Shown here: positions 22,275 through 33,431 of the stretch, piece after piece
How the letters are laid out: each line of letters opens with the position of its first letter
Position numbering within the stretch: position 1 is the stretch's first letter
Origin: Cuscuta epithymum
Lineage: Eukaryota; Streptophyta; Magnoliopsida; Solanales; Convolvulaceae
DNA length: 64,000 nt
Reading direction: 5' to 3'
Assembly (NCBI GenBank): GCA_945859915.1
Contig: CAMAPF010001015.1
Coordinates: forward strand, 4,548,001-4,612,000
The notes under the pieces: model-generated
Database searches by the model: none
Seen by the model: the letters and a program-made list of their open reading frames with translations, nothing else
Told to the model about the DNA's origin: nothing
Position numbers and translations under genes: made by a program

Positions 22275-22873
22275 TAAGTGTGTAGTACATCAGCGTGTCG
22301 TGGGTTCCATTCTTAGGTTGCTTATTTTTTTTAATTTTAATAATACATCCAAATGAGACCATATAAAGTGATTGATGACATTGAATAGTTGGTGGATGAT
22401 GTGGAACAGATGACGGGGCAAAATTAGACGACATGGCAAAAACTATCCTAATTTGGGAAATAAGTTTAAAACTACATTCATTTGGTAAATAAGAATCAAA
22501 ACTACCCCTATTTGGAAAAAAAAACTCACAAATATGGTACGCGACAAACTTAATGGGATGGAAGGCAAATGTAAAAGGAGACAAAGTTAGAGGACGGAGG
22601 GAGTAGTATATAGATCGAATTTTGAATTATTTATCATATCAGGTTGATCAAGAAAAAATTCCAAAACATAATATGATATCAAAGCCAATTAAGCTCCAAC
22701 GAGCAATTAGATCCCAATAAGTCTCAACAACGAGCACAAGCATGTGAATTACAAGATTGGTCTACTCTAACGAACATCATCTGGCCTTTTAGAATGAAAC
22801 CTTGTGACTTAATACAATTTACTCTCCATGTACGAGGATTTTAATTAGACTGATTTCAGTGTAAGATCAAATT

Positions 22874-23555
22874 ATACAAACATAGCAGTTTTGAATTAGA
22901 TTTGATATTTTCTTATCCGGTTTTATATGGCCTATACAAATTTAGTCTAGTATGATATGTGTCCGTTTTATGTGTATTTTACTATTGTCTAAGTTTGCTC
23001 TAATTTCAATTTGTTTGATCTGATATGTTTAAGTTGGTCTAATTTGATCTAGTCTAATATAGCCTCATCATGCCTGATCTAATTTTGTTAGTTGAAGTCT
23101 GATCTGATCCGAGATTGAAGTCATTCCAAGTGAAAACATCCTCAAACAGGCTTGACTTAGTCAGACCTAACCAAGCCTGACTTTGGTAATAATAAAATAC
23201 TCCCTCCATCCCGCTATGATTGTCCCATTTTACCATTTCGGTCCGTCCCACTAAGATTGTCTTATACCTTATTTGGTATAGTTTGTGTAGTTCTAAATCA
23301 TTTCTACTTTATTCTTACTTTATCAATTCAATATCAACCACATAAACCCACTTTTATTAATAACTGTGTCATCTTCTTTTGTCCCAAACTTAGGGGGACA
23401 GGGGTAATACATAAGAAGTATGAAACACATGATGCACACATCAATAGTAAAATACACATAAAACGGACACATATCATACTAGACTAAATTTGTATAGGCC
23501 ATATAAAACCGGATAAGAAAATATCAAATCTAATTCAAAACTCCTATGTTTGTAT
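22874..23555. repeat. 114-bp inverted repeat with a 454-bp loop
   Basis: 22874-22987 and 23442-23555 are reverse complements at 113 of 114 positions. The arms include TTATCCGGTTTTATATGGCC and its complement. The loop holds a CAGAT/GATCT-type MITE end (CAAGTGAAAACATCC, to about 23133) and a Stowaway-like sequence (about 23206-23406). Transcription across it would give a long hairpin RNA. Confidence 0.85.
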
Positions 23556-24285
23556 CATTAGACTGGGTGAGTCTAATGAACTCGGGATTACCTTTTTGTC
23601 TTATACGATATTGATCATATCTAATTACGCACATGGATCCTACTTTTACAAATTCAATACTACTCCGTATAACGTAAAAACCTCACCTCAATACTAACTC
23701 TAAATTTTCCAAACGTTAATGGCGCAAAAAAGTATATAACTAAATGACTAAATAAATAGTTAGTGAATAAATAAAGGAGGAGATAATACAATGGTCAAGG
23801 AGAATAGTTGTAAAGACTAAATAGTACAGACTTTTGTTTTGGAAAGGGTACAGACTTTAGCCAGTACATATACAATAAACCCACTTCTTATTATGATCCA
23901 TTTATCTGACAAGCTCCACATGCCCCATGTAGAAAAAAGGGAAATGATAAGAGAGAAATACTCTTAATTAGCTTCTACCCAAGAAAGAGACCTACCACCC
24001 CCACTTTTTTTTTGTCCTGCCCAAAATATAATTGTTTGGCAATTACATAACCCACGATATATTCTCAGTCAATGGCCCACTTCACTCACATATAGCCTCA
24101 TCCCCATCCCTCCACCCCACCTAGCTAGCTTATTAGTACTCAGATAAGATTAGTGATCATATTAGTTAATTGACAAAAAAGTAGTTGTTTTGTGTTTGCT
24201 CACTTTGCTGTATGCTCATGTGTGCATCTGTTCTTAATTTAATGCTCTCCATTAATTGGATTTAAGATCATACATTATCAAGTTA
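23556..24285. other. Intergenic DNA
   Basis: No gene seen. One ACTCCGTA word near 23663. Confidence 0.45.
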
Positions 24286-24293
24286 GCTATTTA

Positions 24294-25049
24294 TAGGGGT
24301 GGGATCGGTCCGGTCTGGGTCGGATTTTTGCTGAACCCGGAAATTACCCGGAAGGTCTCGGGTTATGAAAATTAGGGACCGGAACAAAACCCATTATATT
24401 CGGTCCGAGTCGGGTTTTTGGTAGCCTGAGTTCGGTCCGGGTTCGGGTTGGACCGGTTAAAGCCCGGCTGTGAAATATGTCATTGTTTTATATTTCAACA
24501 CTTATTTTCAAATAAAATTAATCAAAAATACAAACCGCAAATAATCACACAAATATTAGTCTCCAAAATCACCAACAATTCAAATTTAAAGAAGATAATT
24601 ATCTTAATATTTTATGTAAGATGTATATATATAAATAATATAGGTTTCTTAAAAATATTACGAAATAAATTTTATAAATCAAAAAGTTACTAGAGTTGCT
24701 ATAAATATATTCTCATGGTCATGATTACGCTAAACAAATTCAACATATTTGTAGTCACTAAAAGTTACTAAATCTTTTTTTATCCACCGTGATTATAATC
24801 ATATATTAGGAAATATTTTATTTATATTCATATACTATATTAATTTTATATTAAAAGTAATTGTTTCGGGTTTTTTCGGTCCGGGCCGGGTTATAGATTT
24901 TCAGGCCCGTTAATGAGCCCGGAATTTTCGGTTCGGTCCGTTTTTTTTTTAATTCAGGCCGGTTAAAAAGATAAAACCCGGACCGGGATCATAATTCGGA
25001 TCGGTCCAGGGTCGGTTTCCGGGTTTCGGTTCGGTTTTTCCCACCCCTA
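24294..25049. mobile_element. Non-autonomous hAT element with CCGGGTC-type ends
   Basis: 756 bp, perfect 8-bp duplication GCTATTTA (24286-24293 and 25050-25057) and perfect 11-bp inverted ends TAGGGGTGGGA. The outer 150 bp on each side carry many GGTCCGG/CCGGGTT words around an AT-rich core. No transposase. The 81-codon frame at 24448 crosses into the AT core and is not a gene. Confidence 0.9.
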
Positions 25050-25057
25050 GCTATTTA

Positions 25058-25553
25058 TATTTATAATAATAAGATCGGTGTTAATGATTCAAACTTTACA
25101 TGTTTAGAAATTGCATTAAAAGTTTTTTTAATCACAAAAAACTAGATTTGAATATAGTAATAAGTCCTTGGATAAACTATTCGTTTTTGCCTTCTAGTCT
25201 TGCCAGCTTTCTTTCTGTGATTGTCATACAAATTTAGTCATTATTATCTCATAATCTCATTTAAGCAACTATTTTGTAATTGCTACTATTTCTCTCTTTT
25301 CTCTAGATTTCATCACGTAGAATAAATTTACAAAAGATGGAGATAGTACAAAATTGGATTGCAATTCAAAAAGATGGTAACAACATTATGAGATAATAAA
25401 ATAGATGGCAAGAATGTTTATAACAAATAGACCATTTTCATATAGGTTTATTAGATCAGATCAAGCTACTTGTTTTTATAACGGTATCAATTACTAATTT
25501 ATTGATAAGCTATATACTTCACCAGTTCACCCGTCCAATAAAATTCTTCACAC
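25058..25553. other. AT-rich intergenic DNA
   Basis: No gene or clear element seen. Confidence 0.45.
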
Positions 25554-25556
25554 TTA

Positions 25557-26944
25557 GAAGCTGTTCCGTTCACCTGATCTGAATGTTTCTGATCTGAATT
25601 TTTTAAGTTCTGATCTGATCTGATCTGAATTTTTCTGATCTGATCTGATCTGATCTGATCTGAATCTTTCTGATCTGATCTGATCTGATCTGAATCTTTC
25701 TGATCTGATCTGAATCTTTCTGATCTGATCTGAATGTTGCTGAACTGATCTGAATGTTGCTGATCTGATCTGATCTGATCTGAATGTTTCTGATCTGATC
25801 TGAAAGTTTCTGATCTGATCTGAATTCTTCTGATCTGAATCTTTCTGATCTGATTTGAATATTTCTATAATTGTAATTATAATTATAATTATTAGATTTA
25901 TAATTGTAATTAAAAATATAACTTAAATAAAATTACAATTATAATCATAATTATAAAAAAATAATAACTAAAATTAAATTTAAAATTATAATAATTATAC
26001 TAATTACACTAATTATAAGTACAGATACAATTATAAATGTAATTATATTTTTAATTATGATTAATTTTATAATTATTATTGTAATTATAATTATAATATT
26101 TATTTCTATAATCATAATTATATCTATAATTACTAATTTAAATATATAATTACTCCGAAGTAATAATAATTACAACAATAACAACAAGAACAACAATTAT
26201 ATTAATAATAATGATGATTATAATTATAATTACACTGTAAATCATAATTATAATTATAATTATAAATATATTATATTATATTATATTATATTATATTATA
26301 TTATATTATATTATATTATATTATATTATATTATATTATATTATATTATATTATATTATATTATATTATATTATTATATTATATTATATTATATTATATT
26401 ATATTATATTATATTATATTATATTATATTATATTATATTATATTATATTATATTATATTATATTATATTATATTATATTATATTATATTATATTATATT
26501 ATATTATATTATATTATATTATATTATATTAATAATTTTATATTATTAACATTATTATTATTATATTATTAATAATATTATTATATTAATATATTAATAT
26601 TATTAACAATAATTATAATATAATAATCATAATTAATATATTAATAAAAGTGATAAATCATGTTTGAATTTTTTGATCTGATCTGATCTGATCTGAATGT
26701 TTCTGATCTGATCTGAATGTTTCTGATCTGGTCTGATCTGGTCTGAATCTTTCTGATCTGATCTGAATGTTGCTGATCTGATCTGAATCTTTCTGATCTG
26801 ATCTGAATGTTTCTGATCTGATCTGATCTGAATCTTTCTGATCTGATCTGATCTGATCTGAATCTTTCTGATCTGATCTGATCTGATCTGAATAAAATAA
26901 GATTAAGGAATAAGTAATAAGATTAAGACGAACGGAACAGCTTC
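25557..26944. mobile_element. PIF/Harbinger-like element built of CAGAT pentamer arrays
   Basis: 1388 bp with perfect 15-bp inverted ends GAAGCTGTTCCGTTC and a TTA duplication (25554-25556 and 26945-26947). Inside each end lies an array of CTGATCTGATCTGAATGTTT-type units (25575-25865 and 26670-26895). Both arrays run in the same direction, so only the outer 15 bp are inverted. Between them is 800 bp of pure AT sequence including a long TATTA microsatellite. No coding capacity. Confidence 0.8.
26265..26530. repeat. (TATTA)n microsatellite
   Basis: About 265 bp of an uninterrupted 5-bp unit apart from one phase break near 26372. It lies in the centre of the element 25557-26944. Confidence 0.95.
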
Positions 26945-26947
26945 TTA

Positions 26948-27660
26948 CTCCGTACCTCTTTGTGATGTTTCAAGAAATTCTTCTTATCTATTTTTTTGAA
27001 AAAATTTGTATAACTAACATTGATTTATATTTTCTTACTCAACCGCAATCATATATTTCAATTCTATCCACACTTTCATAAACTCTAATCAAAGTCAACT
27101 TGGGGTGAATTTTATAGGATAGAGGGAGATTATGACTCCATAAGATGTTTATGTCCAAATATAAGTTTCAACACCCAACTTGAAGTTTTCAAAATCCGAA
27201 CTCCTGAAATATTTGTGGCTATTACTCTTCATTTTTGCTTTCAAGTCGGCAACTGAGTGGAACAGAGCATCATCTACAGTTTCAACAAATTCAGTTACTG
27301 CACACATTTCGGGCAAATTTTTCCTTTACCGAGCAAATTCTTGACTTTTACAAACATCCAGTTTTTAGTCTAAAATGCCCTCAATTATGAAACTTTTTCA
27401 AACCTTATCCATGTCACATTTCAGGGCCCTTTTGGATATTTCATAAGGTTGAGAAGACCATTTAATAGTGACATTTTAACAAAAAACAAGTATAATTAAT
27501 TAAAAAATAAAAAAATAAAAATAAAGTACAAGTATAAAATCACTCCTATTACATCTCCAGCGAGTCTTGTTAAAGGAAGCTGTCTTCTCCTTGACAGTTC
27601 CCAGAGACAAACTCGGTTTCTCTGTTCTTTCTCTGTTCTGTGAGGAAACCCAGAAATTCT
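26948..27660. other. Intergenic DNA upstream of the LONGIFOLIA-like gene
   Basis: No gene or element could be set. The last 200 bp are probably the promoter and 5' untranslated region of the gene that starts at 27729. Confidence 0.45.
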
Positions 27661-27669
27661 TATTCTCAT

Positions 27670-27679
27670 TATATATAAA
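27670..27679 (+). promoter_or_regulatory. Probable TATA box of the LONGIFOLIA-like gene
   Basis: TATATATAAA lies 50 bases before the start codon. A start site about 30 bases further on would leave a very short leader, so an upstream start site is also possible. Confidence 0.4.
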
Positions 27680-27728
27680 AACGAAGAAGCTCTTCTTAGT
27701 TATTATCCATATAAAGTAGATCACCGGA

Positions 27729-30700
27729 ATGTCTGTAAGAGCGGCGGCGGTTTCTGCTCTGAGAGAGGATGATCACCGGAATCTGAACAAGCAGATTGGG
27801 TGCATGAACGGAATATTCCATCTCTTTGAACGGCACCATTTCCGGCGTGTCGGCCGGCACACCAATAAAAGGCTGCTTTCAGGTTTCTTTTTTTGCATTT
27901 CACGATCAAAGAACACTTCTTGCCCACATCTTCTATTTTTGCAATTCTGGGTTCTTCGGTTAACTGCTTTTTTTGGCTAAAAAATTGTCCCACTGCTTGT
28001 CATTTTGTAAAATTAAAAAAAGAAAGTAAATTGTCCCATTCCTTGATTCAAAGTATTCACTTTTGGCCTTTCTTGAGGTTCTTTATTCTGAGCTAAAATA
28101 ATTTTTAATATTCCAAAAAGATGTATTATATTTTTTCATTAGAACTAGCTGTTTTGTTGTTTTGTAATCCTTTTAAGAATGTTTTTCATTACTTACACTT
28201 CTGTTTTTGGTAAATTTTACTCTATTTTTCATTTGTTTTCCTACATTTTCTTTCTTGCTTTTTTTGCTTGTTTTCACCTTCTTATTTTTTTCAATTTTTT
28301 CATGGTTTTTTTTACTTCTACACCATTCTGCATACCAGTTATTTTACTTTTAAACAACTCACAGAAGCAAGAAAGGGAGTGTTAATTAGGGAAGGTCTTT
28401 TGCTCACCTGTGTGCATATACCCTGAAAAGATACTAAGGAATCTATGTAATTTTTTATTACCATCAGTAATAAATAGTCTTTTACTGATGCATCACTGTT
28501 CTTTTTTATCCAGCAGCCAACCACAACATGGAAAGTGCAGCAGAACAGCTGAAACTGGTGAGATTTTGAAATCTAAAACAAGAATTTGCACACAATGGCA
28601 CACCCTATTTTACAGATTAACTTACAATGGATTCAACAAATGCAGGAAAAAATCCCAATGGTATTCAAAGAGTCATCCAAGATTCTCCCATCACTTGACC
28701 AAAGTAAAACAACTAAACTGGAATCACCACCACTCCCACCCTCCAACCAAACTAGCTTCCACCAACGGGATCTCAAAGGCGCGGTGAAGGACTCGATGCA
28801 CCGAGAAGCCCGTAGTATATCCATAAAAACTGTGACCAAAACAGAAGGAAGAGTTCAAGTAGTGAAACATGTAGACTCCCCGAGACCTTCGCAACCAGAC
28901 GGGTTGACGAAAGCTCATGCTAAGAAACTTCTAGAACCTCGTCGTCTCTCCTATGACGGTAGAGAGTCGGGTGGAAAGGCGATGAAAGTAAAAGAGATCC
29001 CGAGGTTGTCATTGGACAGTAGAGTCAAGTCCATACAAACTTCTGCATGTGAATCCAGATCAAATTTCCTTTTATTGGGGAATAATCATAAGAGATCACC
29101 AAGTGTGGTGGCAAAGTTAATGGGATTGGAAGAGCCCTCGTATTCTCCTCCCTCCCATGAGGACGAAATGGTACCAAAAGGCTCTGGGGTAGCACCACAT
29201 CAGCAGCGCTTATCGGTGTATAGTGAAATCGAGAAAAGGATAACTGAGCTCGAGTTCCAGAAATCCGGTAAGGATCTGCGAGCACTGAAACAAATACTTG
29301 AAGCGATCCAAAGGAGTGAAAGACAAGAAACAAACACTCCCTTGGTCCAGCAAAACAGCATCAGCCATTCCCCAAGAAGGTCAATGGAGTCTTCTTCTCG
29401 TCATATCATTAGGAAACCAGCAAAGCTTAATGATGACAAGATCAGACCAGTCAGTTACAGAGAAAATTTGGTTGCTGATGAGAGGAAAAGTTTGTCACCA
29501 AGGAGAAGTTACAACAAAGATGCAGGTCAGCACCTTTCTAACGGAAAGAAGAAGAACGGGAAAGCAGTACAGGGCGGCTTGACTGGTGCAGTGAGTCCAA
29601 GATTGCAACCACATCTCCCGCCGCTCGAACTGAGCAGAGTGAGAAAGCACCAAGGCACACCACAAACAAAAGAATCAGGATTGAGGAGCAGAAGATATAA
29701 GCTTAAATCCAGCAATCAGAAGCCGGAAGTCAAGATTGAGATCCGCAATGACATAAAGAGCTTCAGTGATCAATATGATATAGCTTCGATACAGTCAGAA
29801 AGTGACAACAGCTTGGCATCATGTATGGACACTGAAGTCACAAGCAAATATCGCTCTAAACCGAGAAGAAGCTGTAAAGAGATGGTAAGCAATTAGCCTA
29901 GTGTGTACATCTATTTGAGAAACATGCTTCTTACTTTTTAAGCTAACTAGTCACTTCCATTATTCAATCCAGGATCCTTCAATGATGCTGAATGAGGAAC
30001 TGCCAATCTCTGAACTTCAAATTTCTATGAAAGAACAACGAAGTCCGGTGTCTGTGCTTGACTCAACATTTTACATTGAAGATTCTCCATCCCCTGTGAA
30101 GAAGATATCAACACCTTTTAGAGGTTCCCATCTTTCCCTGATCAAATAACAGATCTTTTTATGCAATCTATATGACATATAAACGGAGCAGATACATTGC
30201 AATTTATATTTTACATACTCCCTCCGGGCCATCTACCAGGTCATGTTTCTAATTACAAGGTTTTAATGAGTTAAGTTGAAGCCCCTTTAGAAAGATCAAA
30301 ATTAGTATTAATAATTAAAATTTACATATTTGGAAACTACACCAAAAGTTCTTTTGAATTTCAAAAACTGAATTAGAATATGTTAAACAATCGATACATG
30401 AGATTATAGGTTAAAATGTATTAAGCTGATCGCATGAATAGTAAAACTGACAAACAAAATGGCACCAGTGGGGTAAAAGACTAACAGTTTAAGAAAAGGA
30501 AAACACTACATTCTCATACATGAATGTAAACATTAGTTTTCCGAAAGCACGGTTTGACTAACATGAAGTCCATTCCTGTCTTCTTACAGATTATGATGCT
30601 ATAGAAAATGATGAAGCAAAGTGGCATTCAAAGGATTTCACCACCAACGCACAATTTCTTCTTAGCTCAGAGATCAAGAACGACAAGTCTAAAGAAGATG

Positions 30701-31350
30701 ATATCCTGCTTCATAATCTCAGACTGACGAATTCCTTGCCTTGTGTCGACCAAACAGAATTTTTCTGCCATGATGATAATGATGTTGATGAAGATCATGA
30801 ATACATCAATAAGATACTATTGGCCTCAGGCATCCTAAGAGATGTGAACCGTGCCTCAACAATTTCTTGGCTTCATCCGACCGTCCATTTGATCAACCCC
30901 GAGTTGTTTGATGTGCTGGAACAAAATGAACGATGCAGAAAACAGACCTCCCCGCTAAAGTTTAATCAGAAAACCCACAGGAAGATGGTATTTGACACAG
31001 TTGAGGAAATCATTGTCCAGAAACTATCACCAGAAGGGCTTTTGATACAAGGCAGGAAACATTCAAGTGGACACCAGCTTCTTAAAGAAGTACACCGAGA
31101 GATAGATTATCTACGGCCTGCTAAATCAGACATTAGTATGGAGACCAAGAAAGATGAATCGGTCAGCATCACAAATACGGATATGAAGCACGAATCAGCG
31201 GACTGGGTGCAACTTGACTGCGTGATTCCAAGATTAGTGGTGGACATTGAGTGCCTAATCTTTAAGGATCTTATTACTGAGGTCATTAGTGATGAGGCTG
31301 TACAGATGCATGACAGATCAATGGTGTATCGCAGGCAACTGTTCAGATGA
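27729..31350 (+). CDS. LNG: LONGIFOLIA/TRM-family microtubule-associated protein
   Basis: Five exons by splice sites and frame: 27729-27882, 28514-28557, 28616-29884, 29973-30123, 30590-31350, giving about 792 aa. The start MSVRAAAVSAL leads into KQIGCMNGIFHLFERHH, the signature N-terminus of LONGIFOLIA1/2 (TRM1/2 group). Further family motifs are PRRLSYDGRES (about 175), EIPRLSLDSR (about 193), SVVAKLMGLEEP (about 229), an ELEFQKSGKDLRALKQILEA helix, RSPVSVLDS in exon 4, and a C-terminal DUF4378 (about 607-788) ending in LVVDIECLIFKDLI. Known members bind cortical microtubules, recruit TON1 and PP2A, and promote lengthwise cell growth. It is shorter than Arabidopsis LNG1: the Ser-rich segment after the N-terminus is nearly absent. 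The exon 3 start could instead be 28646. No damage seen. Confidence 0.9.
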
Positions 31351-32263
31351 TAGTTGTTTGAAACTTTCAATCCTTATGAATGATGCAATAGTCAATGAAT
31401 GAACTGCCACGATTGTAAATAAGATTCAATTCTCAAGAGCTAATTACATTTCAAATGTATGTATTGTCCCAAACTTCTTGAAGAAAAAAGCACTGTTTTC
31501 GGGTTCTTTCCAAACAGAGCCATATATGCATATGATATGGCGTTTAAGAATCCCAAATTAAATATTTAAGAAAGATAGGTTGATCTATAAAACTCAATAG
31601 ATTGGACTCAGTTTGTTACAAAAACTCCTATCTGGTTATAAATACAAATATGAAATATGTCTTGATTAAGGGCATTGTAGATTCTGGATACAAAAGGGAA
31701 GAATATATATAAGATTAAGTTAAGTGCACGACTCTCTTAAGAGTATATACATCATCCCTACCAAAAATTCAAAGAGAAAACTTAGTAGTGGAGAAGATAC
31801 ATTTACAATTCAATTTACAAATTTTAAAGTTAATGTTGGTAAGAGAACTTGCCACTTTCCCTTTGAGGTGATTAATTTGTATTTCCTATTATTTCACTCT
31901 GTTTTGCAAAAATCTTAACCATGCAATTCTTACTTTATTTTCTTATTGCAATCTTAACCAATCAAACTTGTGAAACTTTCAAGGGACCTAAAGTAAAAGA
32001 AATAGGGCTATTTCTTTCATTAGACATTGAGCAGTTGCGTTTAAAAAATCGTCAATATGTGCATGAATAACATGGAGGTTCTAAAGTCAAGAGTACCCAC
32101 TAATGACAGTTCTTCATTTGGGGGTGAAGCATGTGCTAAACCTGATCATAGCGGGGGTCCACCACTGGTTTGGCCCATGTGCATTATAACAGTATGACTA
32201 GACGGCGTGCCCAATCATGAATTATCATGATGAAATATGGATCTGTTTGGGAAGAGATTATGA
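31351..32263. other. 3' flank of the LONGIFOLIA-like gene and intergenic DNA
   Basis: The first 150 bp are probably 3' untranslated (AATAAG near 31419). No further gene or clear element. Confidence 0.45.
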
Positions 32264-32439
32264 GGGTGTTTGGATCTATTTCTTCAAACTCATTTTGCTT
32301 CTTCAATGGGTGAAACTACAAAATTACTTCTGGGTGCTCCAAATTGTTCTGAGAAGTAGTTTTTTAGAAATTAAGAGAAACCAGCTTCTGAAGAATTGAT
32401 TCTAAAAAAATTGATTGTGAATCTATTCCAAACACCCCT
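32264..32439. mobile_element. Small MITE with GGGTGTTTGG ends
   Basis: 176 bp, inverted ends GGGTGTTTGGA and TCCAAACACCCC. Flanks read TATGA on both sides, a possible 5-bp duplication. Non-coding. Confidence 0.6.
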
Positions 32440-32617
32440 ATGAACATGAGTTTGATTGCTGCATTAGAGTATTACTGCAGTTGAGAGGCAAATAGGCATT
32501 GATTATGCTACCTTGAATTTTAGGGTAATGATAAAAAGGGGTAAGAAAAAAGGTAACAGGCTCCCGCCAATTTAGTAGGGCAGAAATTTTCAGCATAAGA
32601 ATCATTACTTTTTTAAA

Positions 32618-33058
32618 GGGAAAACTGTCAAATAGGTCCTCAAACTTTTCATAAAAAAGTCAATTAAGTCCTTCTATAGGAAACTCTGTCCGGTCGTCGC
32701 GATTTGGGGCAGTTCCCGGTGGAATTTTTGATGAAATTTTTTGAGCATCTTATTCATCAAATCTAGTTTACTCATACCAAATTTCAGCTAAAAATTTAAT
32801 CGGGAGCGCATTCAAATTAATTCGAGAACGCAAAAATGCGCAGTTATCTTCAAGAATTAATTTGAATGTGTTCCCGATTGATTTTTAGCTGAAATTTGGT
32901 ATGAGTAAACTAGACTTGGTGAATAAGATGCTCAAAAAATTTCATCAAAAAATTCCACTGGGAACTGCCCCAAATCGCGACGGCCGGGAAAAACCTCCTA
33001 TAGAAGGACTTAATTGACCTTTTTATGAAAGTTCGAGAACCTATTTGACAGTTTTCCC
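32618..33058. mobile_element. Foldback MULE-like MITE, copy 1
   Basis: 441 bp with arms of about 210 bp that are inverted copies of each other (GGGAAAACTGTCAAATAGG at one end, its complement at the other). Flanked by the perfect 10-bp duplication CTTTTTTAAA (32608-32617 and 33059-33068). Nearly the whole element folds on itself. A second copy is at 60583-61022. Confidence 0.88.
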
Positions 33059-33068
33059 CTTTTTTAAA

Positions 33069-33431
33069 GCACAAAAAGGTCTCCTATTACGGAGTATTTT
33101 ATTTTATTGAGCACCGGACAACATAAATGGGCTACAAACATGTATACATTGTTAGAGACAATTATCTGCATTTTGCAGATACATCCAGGAATACAATCTC
33201 TAATAAGGCACATGATGACAGAAAAATGTGAGGCAAAGCTATACTAAATTTACAATGAAAGCTACCAATTACAAACAAACTCAAAAAGATGGAACCTATT
33301 GAAAAAAACTGCATAGATTTCTCAAGGGAGGGGAGAGGCTTCTTAGTCAAAGTGCTGATGGGTTAAAATTTAAAAATACAGTTACACTTTCTTTTACCTT
33401 TACATGACATCAACACAATGTTAGTCACCTC
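33069..33431. other. 3' flank of RPK2
   Basis: Downstream of the kinase gene on the minus strand; probably its 3' untranslated region and terminator. No frame or element seen. Confidence 0.45.

Larger units (their letters stand above)
20881..22537. mobile_element. Long-TIR foldback/MULE-like element with two nested MITEs
   Basis: The left arm (20883-20956 and 21243 to about 21340) matches in inverted order the right arm (about 22360-22537): CTTATTTACCAAAT, GGTAGTTTTAAACTTATTT and TAGTTTTTGCCATGTC recur, at roughly 75% identity. Arm length near 170 bp. The middle is AT-rich and non-coding. A Tourist-like MITE (20957-21239) lies in the left arm and a PIF-like one (22097-22274) near the right. 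A target duplication was not found. Confidence 0.6.
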
